A DNA stretch of 64,000 nt from Salvia splendens (Eukaryota > Streptophyta > Magnoliopsida > Lamiales > Lamiaceae): NCBI RefSeq assembly GCF_004379255.2, contig NC_056041.1, positions 2,480,001 to 2,544,000 of the forward strand, given 5' to 3'. The notes under the pieces are model-generated. The model did not search any database and had not been told where the DNA came from. It saw nothing but the letters and a program-made list of their open reading frames with translations. Numbering within the stretch: position 1 is the stretch's first letter; each line of letters begins with the position of its first letter. Below, piece by piece: positions 10,107-22,214 of the stretch. The position numbers and the translations under genes were made by a program.

Positions 10107-10838
10107 GAGCATCTCCAATAGCAGCGAGCGCACCGGCTCGCCGATTTTTGGCGCTCACCGGTCCGCTCGCCAAACTATTGCAACCGGCGAGCACCAAATC
10201 GGCGAGAAAAACGGCGAGCGCTCGCCGATCGGCTGGCCGCTATTGCAGGCTCCCGATCGGCTAGCGGACATTTTAATTTTTTTTATTTAATGTTTTTTTT
10301 ATGAAACTCATTTTTGGTTGTTTCTCTTTTATAGAGACATCCTTGAATGTTTTATATTCCACTTTCGATGTGGGACAAACTCATTCTTGGTTGTTTCTCT
10401 TTTATAAATACATCCTTGAATGTTTTATGTTCCACTTTCGATGTGGGACAAAATCATTCTTGGTTGTTTCTCTTTTATAGAGACATCCTTGAATGTTTTA
10501 TGTTCCACTTTCGATGTGGGACAAACTCATTAATGAGGATGTTGTAATGTTATTTTAATTTTAATGAAGTGTATTTTTTTAATTAATGTAGTTTTTGAAA
10601 TTTTAATATTATTATTGAATTTTCCCGTATCTGTGTCGTAAATTTAATTCCGTATTTTGTGTGATTGTTAATTATTTATTTTTTATAATTTTGTTTATTG
10701 TGGCTAGGCTATGGCTGGGATATTGCTTGTCCAGTTGCTTGTCCTGATGATGTGGCATGAACAGTTTTTAGTGCTGATGATGTGGGAGGAGGAGTTTGTG
10801 GCTGGGCTATGACTGACCAATTCTTATTGTGGATGCTC
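10107..10838. mobile_element. PIF/Harbinger-like non-autonomous element 1
   Basis: A 732-bp element with inverted ends GAGCATC...GATGCTC (extended GAGCATCTCCAATA against GAGCATCCACAATA) and a 3-bp TAA target duplication on both sides (10104-10106 and 10839-10841), the Harbinger signature. No transposase is encoded. The left 160 bp is GC-rich (GGCGAGCG repeats) and the middle holds three 73-bp tandem copies. It is similar in size and ends to the element at 20218-20953 but has a different interior. Confidence 0.8.
10304..10522 (-). repeat. Three 73-bp tandem repeats, each a USE plus TATA module
   Basis: Three nearly identical 73-bp units inside the Harbinger-like element. On the minus strand each unit has GTCCCACATCG, a perfect plant snRNA USE, followed after 32 bp by TATAAAAG (TTTATAAAAG in the middle unit). 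This is almost the spacing seen in the U5 genes at 5.8 and 6.4 kb (33 bp). No snRNA body, Sm site or U5/U2-like sequence follows any unit. They look like promoter modules without a transcript gene. Confidence 0.8.
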
Positions 10839-10841
10839 TAA

Positions 10842-13800
10842 GTATTACAATTGACGAGTATAATTTTTTGAAATCTATATGCTAATTAAGCCGAGCTAAA
10901 TCAAATTCTTATTTTGTAGTACTTCGTAAAATTGAGCACAAAATACTGATGGTCGAATAATTTGAAAAAAAGGGTTGGTCCCTTTGTTAATGGAAATTTT
11001 GGCCTACATTCCAAAACAAAAAATATTTAAAAGGAAAAGGCGCACTCGCGATTTCGTATATAGAATGCAATCTCGCTGTGAGATAAAAATATACTTTTTT
11101 CACTAAGTGTCCCTTTCCTCTTTTCACTTGAATATAAATAAATAAAACTCATTTTTATAATGATTTGGGCCTGTGTCTCCACTTATTTAATTCTTTCTTT
11201 TAATTAAACAACCTTTTCAGCACTTTGTGAATTTCTTAACTACTATACTTAAATTGCCATTTCCCATCTCAAAGCAAATATGAACACAAAAAGAATTTTG
11301 AGTTTGAGTGCCAACTTTGTTTCTGTTTTTGTTTTTTTGTTTTTTTGTTTTTTCCTCTTCTTTTCAATTGCTTCACTTGTAAGTAGGTGTATACAATTAC
11401 TGTACGAGAAATCCAACAATTGACACGAATAAATCATTAGCTCACTTCGAAAATTTTAATTTATTAAATATGCATTTCGGATGTAGATTTCTATATATAG
11501 TAAGTAACCTAAAGCAAGATTTACATGACACAACTATATGTAATAAAATAAAAGTTAAACAAAAATTTACGTAGTTAGACACAATTATATTTTATAGTAT
11601 ATTAAAACTTCTCAAACCCCAACCACAATTCGAGTCATCAGTTGATCAAATCACAGAAAAAAAATGACCCCAATATTATTATTCAAGCAATAAATTAATA
11701 GAGGATTGGGGAGTCACAATGAACTTACAAAGGAATAAAATTCAGTTGTGTGAACATATTGACATATAGTATGATCTAATCAATTATCACTACAGAAATA
11801 TTATCTCTCTTTGGAGTATTACATTTAACCTTTTATCATTCATCCCCTTATTTCTCGATTCTTGATCAGTCATATATGATGAGCATCGAATCGAAAAAAA
11901 AAGATCAATCCCAAAGCAAACGAAACAACCAGCTCGTGGCAAACAGCAAACAATAACGCAACCACCTACCCAACCTCCAAATGAATATTATATTATTAAT
12001 TTTGTTCTTGTAAATTATGCTTATCTTTCCATCTAACTAATTTTAAAAATTTGTTCTACTTAATGAATCATACACCATTGTTGAGACGATTATTTCAATT
12101 GGTTTAGAATTAACTAGAGATAGTTAAAGAAAAAAAAAAGTTTAGATGATTAGACAGGTTATCCGATTTATTCCTTAATTGTGGTGTGTATCATCAGAGA
12201 TAAAATACTGAGACATAACTATTATGTTCTTCCATACTGGGAAATGTTCCTAAGAATTGCGAAATAGGATGTGATAAATTATGAAGAGAATCACTTATAA
12301 ATGTGAGTGGCCTCAAGCCAAAATCTAGATAATTTACTAATTTAATTACTTTGTTTTTAATAATGTAAAGCTTTTATATGCAGAAAGCTGTAAAAAGTGC
12401 TTTATATCACAAGAAAGTGAAGTCCCTACTGCTGTCTTGTCAATCTTCTAAGAGAAGTGATTAGCAGGATTAATTAGTTTTATATTAGAGAAGAGAGCAA
12501 ACTTTATGCTCATGCTAATTTTTGTCTTATACTTACTAGTTTTGCCAATTAGAAAAGTGGGAAGAATATTTCCATAAAGTCAATTTACCCCATTTTTTCT
12601 ACTACTATAATTCTTTGATTTTCAATTGCATGACCGTCACTTCACTAACTAGATTATTCATGGAGTCTGTTTTAGAAATATTATTGATAATAAACTAAAT
12701 CGAGCATATAAACACCCCCACAATGAGAGATATCACCGAATCCCACGATTTCTTTTTCCATAAAATTTAGACTTATTTAGTCTTATTTACTCAACCAATA
12801 TTTTATTGTTAAATGATGATCGATATTCAACTTTATAAGCTTGAATTACTCCTCACTTTTTAAAAAGATCTTATGAAAACAAAATTGATTGCCGATATGG
12901 GACAAGAAACAGTGGTCTCAACACGCTCTGAGTAGAAATATTTTTTCTAAACTTTCATATATAAAGCAATGAAATTCATCATCAATTATAAAAACAATGT
13001 CTTTAACCATGTTCAAAACTGTGCTTAATAGAAATGGAAAATTCATTATTTCAATGAAAAACAAAACAATTTTGTGTACATATGATATGAGAGTATGAGA
13101 TAGTTGGGAAAAAAATTGAAACTTCATAATTTAATATACTATCTAGAATTTGACCAAAATTCGTAATTAAATGTTCATATTGTTTCTCAATAATTTGAAT
13201 TCCAACCCTATTTCCAATTATGCTATTGGCCCCAAAAGTGTAACTTTGATTTTCAATCTTTTTCTTAGATTGTTTTGAAAGTGTTCACACATATACATGT
13301 CTTAATCACATAGAAGATGCATCATTTGTGGACAATGATTCTTGATTGAAAATAAAGTTGGTCATCTAATTTTGCTATTAAAAAGGGGGGTAAAAGGCTC
13401 TAAGTGTGACATGAGCTGCATGGAGATAAATATTTTTGAGAGGTGACAAAACTTGAGACACATAATTGCAGAACCTTTGCAACAACTGGAGTTAAATCAT
13501 CTTCAATTATGTCCAGACCAACCATGGGTTAGATTTGACTAGCTTGATATTTATTATTCATATACATAATCATATATTTAGATTTGGGATCAATTATTGA
13601 TGTCATCTTCGTATATTTTTATATGATATCTTGAAGTCATTTTGCAACACTGAAAATTTGAAATGATGATGTGTATATTATGGGACTAATTTTTTAAAAA
13701 TTCACCAACTTTGATCCAATTTTAATTTTATATAACTCTTAGCTAGCTAGTAAACCATTGCAGTAATTGACACATTTTTTATATGAATCAAAATTTAGCA

Positions 13801-13963
13801 CGTGCAAATTTTCGATGACCACAAAAATGGAGCAATGTAATTTTTTAGGATAATATGATCAATCTCATAAGTTTAGAAAAGAAGATATTAAAGCATGAGA
13901 TTTCAATTTTTCTCAATTAATTGTCACATCTGTGTACATAACGACAAAGTTTCACTAAAATAA
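10842..13963. other. Intergenic, no gene seen
   Basis: AT-rich sequence. Short ORFs here show no family resemblance. No complete transposon ends, tRNA or snRNA were recognised. Confidence 0.5.
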
Positions 13964-14165
13964 ATATATATTCTTTTTTTTTTTTTTTAAATTAACTTCA
14001 TATATTTATATCATATATATGAAGGAGGAAATTACAAATCAACTCCTATAACAAGGAGGAAAGCAAATTACGCCACCCAGGGTTCGAACTCGAGACCTCC
14101 AGGATGGACGCGGTATCCAGCACCCTTTCCCGCTAGGCCAAGGGGCTTGGATATATATATTCTTT
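13964..14165 (-). mobile_element. tRNA-derived SINE with target-site duplication
   Basis: On the minus strand the element starts near 14152 with CCAAGCCCCTTGGCC. It has a Pol III A box TGGCCTAGCGG (14130-14140) and B box GAGTTCGAACC (14081-14091), then a tRNA-unrelated body and an A-rich tail ending at about 13977. A perfect 13-bp duplication ATATATATTCTTT flanks it at 13964-13976 and 14153-14165. It encodes no protein and would need LINE machinery to move. The perfect duplication suggests a fairly recent insertion. Confidence 0.85.
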
Positions 14166-14927
14166 ATGATCCCTTTATTATTTTTTTATTTTAATTAAAT
14201 AACGTCGTTTTGACCTTAATTTCAAGCATCACCAACAACATCATTTTCTACACAAATCTGTTACCGGGAAACATTAAAAGTGTCGTAATTTAATACTACA
14301 GTATACCATTTTCAAAACTTATAGCATTGACCAAAATTTTACAAAATTTATTATTTAAATAACTATTGTACTTTAATTATTTTCGCGTGCTAAACTGATC
14401 ATATGTAAGGGAATGTTCGGTCGTTTAATATCACACTAGGTTACTTTCGAGATCATTGAAGAACTTAATTAATCACATGTATATTGCTTCTAAATTAATA
14501 AAATGAATAGAAATAATTTGTTGAGCATGTGTGAAATCATAATTATGTCAAGTATTTGAAGTAATATTTGTACGATCCTAATGTCAAAAGTTGACTTCAA
14601 GTACTAGTAGTACAATTTATTACACAGAGTGACATGCATATTAATAAAAAAACGTCAGGTATATATTAATGGGAAAAATTACTAATTAGTTTATCACTTT
14701 TAGTTTAGTTGTTTTCAATGTCATCAATGCACAATGTTAATGAAAAGTCAACACTTATATGATTGATCGCAACATTCTTTGCTTACTTAACATGCAATTT
14801 GTTTTATTTATTTATTATATTTATAAAAAATACTCCTAATAAATTAATCACTTATTCCTATACTTTTTCAGCCCATGCTGCATCTTTTCAAGTACAAACG
14901 GCTTCATGGTGAAGTTCTATATACTCC

Positions 14928-14958
<31 letters not shown>

Positions 14959-16738
14959 TAGGTTCTACTTTTAATTATTGCAATTACACTTATTCTATTT
15001 CTGCATTATTTAGCTATGCATGCTTTATTTGATCAAAATTAATCCTTGTTTAAGTACTTCCAAAGTAAGCTAGCTAGCTAGACAGATAGCTAGTAAACTT
15101 TTTAAAACACTTCTAATCACCCTTGGTTATTTTAATCAACCTTTAGATTAGTAATCATAACTATAATTAACAAGATTGTGTAACGTGATTGTACTCAATA
15201 TATACTTTCCGCCCATTATTATTTTTACATTTATTATAAATAAATGACCAACCATTGCTTGTGAACTCAATAAGTCAAATCAGAAATAACTTTTTTGTTA
15301 CGAGGTCAATTAGGATATAATGGTGGAAATTAGGCCGGCAAAGTAATTACAACTCTATAACACCTATAGTAATTAGCATTAATATATTTTATGCTAGCTT
15401 TATACTATATAACTTATAGTACACATAGTAATTCAAAAAAATGATGATTGTGATAAATAAATACCATAATTTTTCGAGTGTGGCTAAGAAAAATGATACT
15501 TTGATGATAAATTATGACCATGATCTAGCTCCTCCAAACGAGCTAGCTCGAGTATGAGTGTGACCATGTTCAATTGATGATAAATTATGTTAAATATGAG
15601 CAATTTTGGTATTTATATGTACTAAAATTTGAAAGAAAAAAAACACCCACACGCACACAAAGTAGTAGGGCATGATATTAGAGACATGCCTCAGTGCTCA
15701 TTAATTACATTACTTGTTAGTGGTTTGCTCATGAATCTATGGCCACAAAATCATTAAGTAGGGTTGGCAAAAAAATTGCAAATTGCAATATATCAATTAA
15801 TAAATTTTAATAAAATTATGCATTAAAAATTCTTATATTTATCACCATTGCATATATAAATACGCAGATAGTTAATACAAGTATAATTCGTAATTGGGTA
15901 AATCTTGGAGAGTGAAAGTTTGTAATTTGTTGAAAAATATATATACGAATAAATTTAGATTAATTTATGAATAAAAAATCACTGCATGATTCAATCAGTT
16001 GGTGCTTCTGCAGGAGAAAACACATAATTAGTGTGGGCCTTCTTATGATTCTGTCTTTTTTATTACATCAATGAAGATTCTAAGCTTTCACGTCTTAACT
16101 AACTTTAATTTTTAATCTTGAATTCCCATGCTTAAATAGGGAGATTGCAATTTGCATATAGTTGGGCCTACTAATAATACTTATATATGTCATGCTTATA
16201 TATTCTTTCATCATTATATTGACTTAAATATCCCTTATGATCTAATAAATTAGGTTTTGGAAGCCATGCAATCATGCCTAATTCCATTGTACGAATTATT
16301 TTTGTAAGTTTTGCATAAAGCTTAATGCTGATTAAATAACAGTGAGTGAGTATCCCTAATTAGTGGGTGGATTTAAAATGTAAATAATTAAATTGGACCT
16401 TAGATCTATAAACTAAATGATCTTATACTATAAAGTCATTTAAAACTATTTATTTCATAACTCCTAGATGGGATAGCCTTTTAAGAAGAAAAAAAATTAT
16501 ATACACTCAGAGAAAAGTTGTTGGCTTGTACGGAACTATAAACAAATTATTTTAGAGTATGGTGATCTTGTATAATAGTCTAAAATTTTATGATCATTAG
16601 ATTAGGTAATTTTTGATCCCATACAATATGAATTAATTCAATTTTATTGATTTAGGCTCATTAGTAAGTTATTATATTACCTTGTGTATTTAACCTAATT
16701 AATTAATTTAATTTTTTATACCAAACATTTATTACACT
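14166..16738. other. Intergenic, no gene seen
   Basis: AT-rich sequence with an (ATTT)n tract at 14931-14959 and short TAGC runs near 15071-15093. No gene or complete mobile element was recognised. Confidence 0.5.
14931..14959. repeat. (ATTT)n microsatellite
   Basis: About seven consecutive ATTT/TTTA units in intergenic DNA. Confidence 0.8.
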
Positions 16739-16905
16739 TCCTCCGTCCCTAGGTATAGTAGTTGGTGCATTTCTTTTGGGACGCAGGATTTAAGAAATTT
16801 GTAAAATGTTAAAATGGAGAGAGTAAAGTAATAGAGGTAATCAAGTAAGAGACATGAAGAGATAGTAAAATGTAAGAGTAGATAAAGTATTTGTCAAAAA
16901 AGTAC
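16739..16905. mobile_element. Degenerate Stowaway-like fragment
   Basis: A single terminus (CTTCCTCCGTCCCTAGG) with the typical interior (GGGACGCAGGATTTAAGAAA). The opposite end is only weakly suggested by TTGGGAC near 16907. Treated as a decayed copy. Confidence 0.45.
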
Positions 16906-19900
16906 CTTGGGACAACCCAAAAATGAATTATACGACTCAATTGTTTGTATTAAAATCGATGGTGTGAGAACCAGAAACTCACGCGATCAAAATGTATACA
17001 TTAAGGTAAATAAGAACAAACTTAGGGATACTGATTCAATATCAACAAAAATCAGCTATAAAAAACAAACTTTTTTGAAATATACATGCTAAATTAAACG
17101 ATAAACATGAATTAATCAGTCAACGAATATGTCATACTCGTACAATACCAACTTATTTAAACTCTTATATATAGTGAAACTTTGCTACATAATTGATAGG
17201 TCTCAAAATCAAACATATATTAGTATTATTTTATATTGTTGTAGCTAATATATATTGTAAGGCACTCAAGAGTTGAGAGGGACCATCTTAATTAATTTGA
17301 GTTAAGGGTGGATGGAAGGAGCCTTCAAACATGGCCCCCTATTTTAGCTATTTCTTTTTTTAAAAATTGTATTAATACCATATCGAATGAGTGGCTAGCA
17401 ACACCAATATGTGGGCCTAAAAACTCACACCCAAACAAATTGCCTTTCACATTCACAAACTCAAATTTTTTTTTTCTCATTTGCATTTCCATCACACACA
17501 CACACACACACACACATTACACAATAGCTTGGGAAGAGATATACATATACATATACATAGCTACTCTATAGGCCTTTTAACCCTATGCAAGCTAGATTCT
17601 CCAAAACCTAGTTCCCAAATTAGAGGAAAAAGAACAAACAATTATAACTATTTTTGGTAATAACTTTTTTGACTTATTTCATACCATTATAGTTTTGTTA
17701 CTTAACTAGGAAACCACTCTTTAATTTAATTATTCTACTATCAAATAATCTAATTCCTCATATTATTCAATATTCACCATTCTTATAATTGAAATTAGGC
17801 TAAATATTTGGTGTCATATATATCTCACATTTAAATAAAATTATACTATATAATCCGGAAACATATTTTATAATATATACACTGCAGGTTATGACTACAC
17901 AAAAATTTTCGTACAGGGACCACACCAGAAACACAAAAAATTCAAAAAAAATGTTTTATTCTTTGATTAGTCCTTTTCATTTACTCCGTGATGAATTAAT
18001 AGTGGTCAAAGTCCAAATTTGATGCATGGTTTTTATGAAATTTCGTAGAATAATTATGTAAAAATCGGCGGCTGCCTACTTGTATAAATTAATAAAAACA
18101 AATGGGTTGCGCACATATATAAGAATATATAGCTAGATATTAAATGTGAGAAATATTCCACAATGAAATAAGTTTAGAAAAATGTGATATGTATATAATT
18201 ATACTCCATGAAGATTTATTAGTAATTTAAAATACCCTATTGTAATATTGAAATATCAGGGACAATAACCTAAATAATCTGGCATACATGGTTCTATCCA
18301 ATCATATTCTATATTTGAAAACTTTATATAATAATGGTTATAAAATTGACAAGAAAATTAATTAATCAATTATTGGAAGCGTGTCCATCTTTATTTCGTA
18401 AATAGCAACAATGTGTGGAATAATGTGTCATCCAACAATCAACACAAAACTATTCTAGCCTTATATATGTGATAAATAAAGGGAGAGCAGTACTGACAAC
18501 TTCGAACAATTGGGATTGGACAAATTGTTTTTATTGTATTTTATTGACTCATGGTATTCTCCAGAGGCCTAAAACATATTTTTAATATATATAAATATTT
18601 ACTAAAACTAACCCACCCCCACTCATATAGTATATCTATATGCATATATACAAAACACATAAATAGTATGGTGACATTGATAAATTAACAAATTATTAAC
18701 ACATTATTGAAGCCTAGGTAAATCGGATTTTGTGTTGATTATGGCATGCAAGGAATAAATTCTAGTGTGGAAAGCATTTTTAATCGAATATTTTGAAAAA
18801 TGCATATTTTTTTCTTATTCAATTAAAAAGTATCGAAACTATTGTCACATGGCAAGCCAGATGAATGGATGCGATACTTTCTAGGAAATTCGACCTGATC
18901 AATTGACATGATTTCTAGAACAAGCTTGGTACATATACGTGTCAAATAATTTAAAAACCATATTTAGCAAACTATCATTAATGATAAGTTCGATTAGTAC
19001 CGTATCACATGGTTAATATTAATTTGGTATTATTATACACTAGTTTATAGTAATTTGATATTTTATTTAGGTGGAAAGTAATGTTTAAATGTGAGTGGAA
19101 AGTAAAAAGAAGGAGCTAGCTAGGGAAATGGATAGGTGCCAAGCCCAGTGCATTAAAAGGCCAACGCAATGCCAACCCACAAACTAAAACTTTTCTAACC
19201 AATGAAAAGAAAGGAAGGTATATTATTTTAATTCGATTTTGTACTATCGCTAAATTGACTTATCATCTTAATAAGTACTAATTCATTAAAATAATTATAT
19301 AATACCACTCACTGAGCTTATTTAATTGGACATCCAATGACTTAATCTAATTTCACATATGACGAGCAGAGTGACGTTATTTACTAATATTGATATGCAA
19401 CCATCTAAATAATTATAACTTATTTATTCCTATTGTGTACCTATCTATCTATATTATAATGTAACTAGTTAATACCGGTAATAACTAGTTAATTCATTAA
19501 TCACTTTCAAATTATTCCAATCAATTATTCATAAAAAATATATATAATCATACATGATAATCATTTTTAGTAAATTCATACCTAAGGGATGTATTCAAAT
19601 CATTAACAAATCTTTATTATACTATTAACCACTATTATGAAAAATACTAAGTCATTGGATTGGATTATCTTATAGATATAAATAAATGAGTGGGAATCAG
19701 GGAGGGACGGATGTACATGCATCCTACAAGGGGCAAATGCCCCACCTCAAAAAATTTCATTTGTGCTATTTTGATCATTATTTTTAATTTTTTTTTTGAA
19801 ATACCTTTATGAATACCCCTTCTAAAATCCTTAAAATGTCTTTGTATGGAATTTTGCCCCACCTATATAGAATTTCTGGCTCTGGGAATATATAAGTTAT

Positions 19901-20217
19901 TTTCAGTTATGGTATTAGTTACTTTTCTCATTTGATTCGATTAACATAATTAGTAGTAGTATATGATCATTTATGTACCTATCTTCGATTTCAGGCCATT
20001 TTCTTCGTCATATTGTTCATGTGAGTTCATTCCACGACATTTTTAAAATTGAAATTTACATGTGAGTACATATGAATTAAAAACCAAAAACTAAAAATTG
20101 AAGTACATAACTCACATTTTTATTGTTGATGACTTGACGTAACAAACTCACATGTCACATCTGAATTAAAGATATTTACATTTTCACCAAAAAATCGTTT
20201 TGTTTTTCACACTATTA
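16906..20217. other. Intergenic, no gene seen
   Basis: AT-rich, with an (AC)n tract at 17493-17515. Around 19695-19880 there is a stretch with GGGGCAAATGCCCCACCTC and CTGGCTCTGGG that resembles repeated transposon remnants, but no ends are visible. No gene was recognised. Confidence 0.45.
17493..17515. repeat. (AC)n microsatellite
   Basis: About eleven CA units in an AT-rich intergenic tract. Confidence 0.8.
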
Positions 20218-20953
20218 GAGCATCCACAACCGTGCTCTTGCCAGCGGCACGGTTGTGGGCCCGGGCGGTACTATTCATGCCTGCTCTCTGGCAAGAGCAC
20301 AATACCCACAACTGTGCTCTTCCGCAAGGACGAGCACAATTAATATAAAATTCAATTAAACAAAAACATTTCCATAATATTAAAATTCATTTAAAAACCA
20401 CAATAAATATTACAAATTACAAATAAAATTAAAAATTACATAATTAAAATCCTAAAAATAAAAAATTACATAATTAAAATCCTAAAAATTAAAAATTACA
20501 TAATTAAACTCCTAAAAATTAAAAATTACATAATTAAACTCATAAAAATTGAGATTTAGAGAGTTGTTTAGTATAGTGTCATTTTTTGTGTTTGAAATGA
20601 GAGTATTTATAGATGAAAGTATGAATTTTGGGGTAAAAATAATGAAAAAAAAATAAATTAAAAGTGTGGAAAAAATGGATATATTTTATTAGGAAGTGAG
20701 AAAATATTTTTTTTATTAATTTTGAATTTTTCAGATTTTTTCGATTTTATTAAAAAAATAATAATAATAAATGATAAATCAACGGGCCAATCAGAAGCTG
20801 CCACGTCGCCACCTCGTGCTCTTGCCGCTGGCACGGACGTGCTCTTAGCTAAGAGCACCACCCTGCCAGCGGCAGGGCGCATCAACGGACGAGCTTCGTC
20901 CTTGCCAGCGGCAAGGACGGCGGTGAGCATGCTGCTCACCGCTGCGGATGCTC
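20218..20953. mobile_element. PIF/Harbinger-like non-autonomous element 2
   Basis: A 736-bp element with GAGCATCC...GGATGCTC inverted ends and a 3-bp TTA duplication at 20215-20217 and 20954-20956. Both ends are GC-rich and carry repeats of GTGCTCTTGCC / GCCAGCGGCA that can pair with each other. The centre is AT-rich and contains about four 31-bp tandem units of AAAAATTACATAATTAAA at 20429-20550. No transposase ORF. Confidence 0.8.
20429..20550. repeat. About four 31-bp AT-rich tandem units
   Basis: Repeated AAAAATTACATAATTAAA-CCTAAAAAT units with single-base differences, inside the Harbinger-like element. Confidence 0.8.
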
Positions 20954-20956
20954 TTA

Positions 20957-21805
20957 AACTCCATAAATTAATATTAATAGTAATCATAAACTGTATCCTG
21001 CAAGCTCAGCTAAATCCTCCCACACCAATTCGAAACAAATGATTTGTATGATGCATTTAAAAGAGTGAGATTTGGTAGGAATTAATTAATTAAAGTATAG
21101 ATTTTCAAATCTTCTTTATCATCACACAAAGAACGTATCCAAATAACCATCATTAAATTTGTTTCCACAGATATGAAGTCAGTGTGTGTTTAATCCAAAC
21201 TCCAAAGATCACAACCCCAATCCAGCCATATCCATAACTAAGTTTATAAGCCGTTTTTAAATACTCACTAATGAAAAATATATCACGCCGAATTAATCAT
21301 ACAAATGAAGGTGGAGCCATGAGTGACAAGCCGGAAATTTCATTATATATTTCGTATACAATTTACTAAAGATAATATCACAAATATTGAAGTCAAAACA
21401 TAAAAAATTATTCATCCAATTTAATACGATGCATATCTATATATACATTATAGAACATCATAATACTAATCACAAAACATATCATAAGAAAATAAGTATC
21501 CTAACCAAACAAACTACTATAATCAAGATAGAAAAGATATGCAAGAAAATCAAATAGTAGCATTTTACTTCCTTTCATACTCCATACTCAACGAAACATA
21601 TAGACAAAAGCATCGTAATCTAATCCTAGTCATAAAGGAAGTGAATTGGGCCGAAATATATATTGTACAAAAGCCCAAATTATCTCACAAGACTCCACAC
21701 CCTCATAATATGTCTTAATCTATTCACTCTCCTTTCATATTCCATAATCACCTTTTATCTTTTTTTTTCAAAAAACACACACAGAAAAACACACACAACA
21801 TGCAC
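20957..21805. other. Intergenic, upstream of the YUCCA gene
   Basis: AT-rich sequence leading to the YUCCA promoter. No separate gene was seen. Confidence 0.5.
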
Positions 21806-21814
21806 TATATATAT
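21806..21814 (+). promoter_or_regulatory. Probable TATA box of the YUCCA gene
   Basis: TATATATAT about 390 bp upstream of the YUCCA ATG, followed by a CT-rich leader tract (21900-21930) typical of plant 5'UTRs. The transcription start would be near 21840, giving a long leader that contains three upstream ATGs. Confidence 0.45.
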
Positions 21815-21969
21815 GCCCCACTAGCATTAGTTTCTGTTCACCGCTCACTTGTGTAAATCGAAAATCGACTCCAAACTTCTCACCGCTTCAAAATCAACCC
21901 TCTTTTTCTCTCTCTCTCTGTCTCTCTCAATTCTCAAATATATATACAATATAAATAGATAAAATTAGG

Positions 21970-22214
21970 ATGAACAAAGTGAAAACAAGTGTTTGAAGAA
22001 ATCGTATTTATTCTCGAAATGAATGCTGATTGATCAGCACCCTACCCATCGCTACCACCTTCTTCAAAGATTCAAACTCAATTCAATCACTCACCCAAAC
22101 ACAAAATTAAACCTCATTCCATCACAATTGGATAAGAATCAATCCCCCCTCTTCTCTCTCCTCAATCAATCCAAAACCCCAAAACAGAGCAAATCAATCC
22201 ATGGACGACAATGA
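21970..22214 (+). promoter_or_regulatory. Upstream ORFs in the YUCCA leader, the last overlapping the start
   Basis: Three upstream ATGs: 21970-21996 (8 codons plus stop), 22019-22033 (4 codons plus stop) and 22023-22214 (63 codons plus stop). The third runs past the YUCCA ATG at 22201 in another frame and would block normal scanning to it. The effect depends on the true transcription start, which cannot be seen. Confidence 0.5.

Noticed and set aside
12890..12905. USE-like CCGATATGGGAC (minus GTCCCATATCGG)
   Set aside because: One core mismatch, no well-placed TATA box and no snRNA-like sequence downstream.
19695..19880. Transposon-like fragment with GGGGCAAATGCCCC
   Set aside because: No terminal repeats or target duplication visible; kept only as a remark in the intergenic entry.
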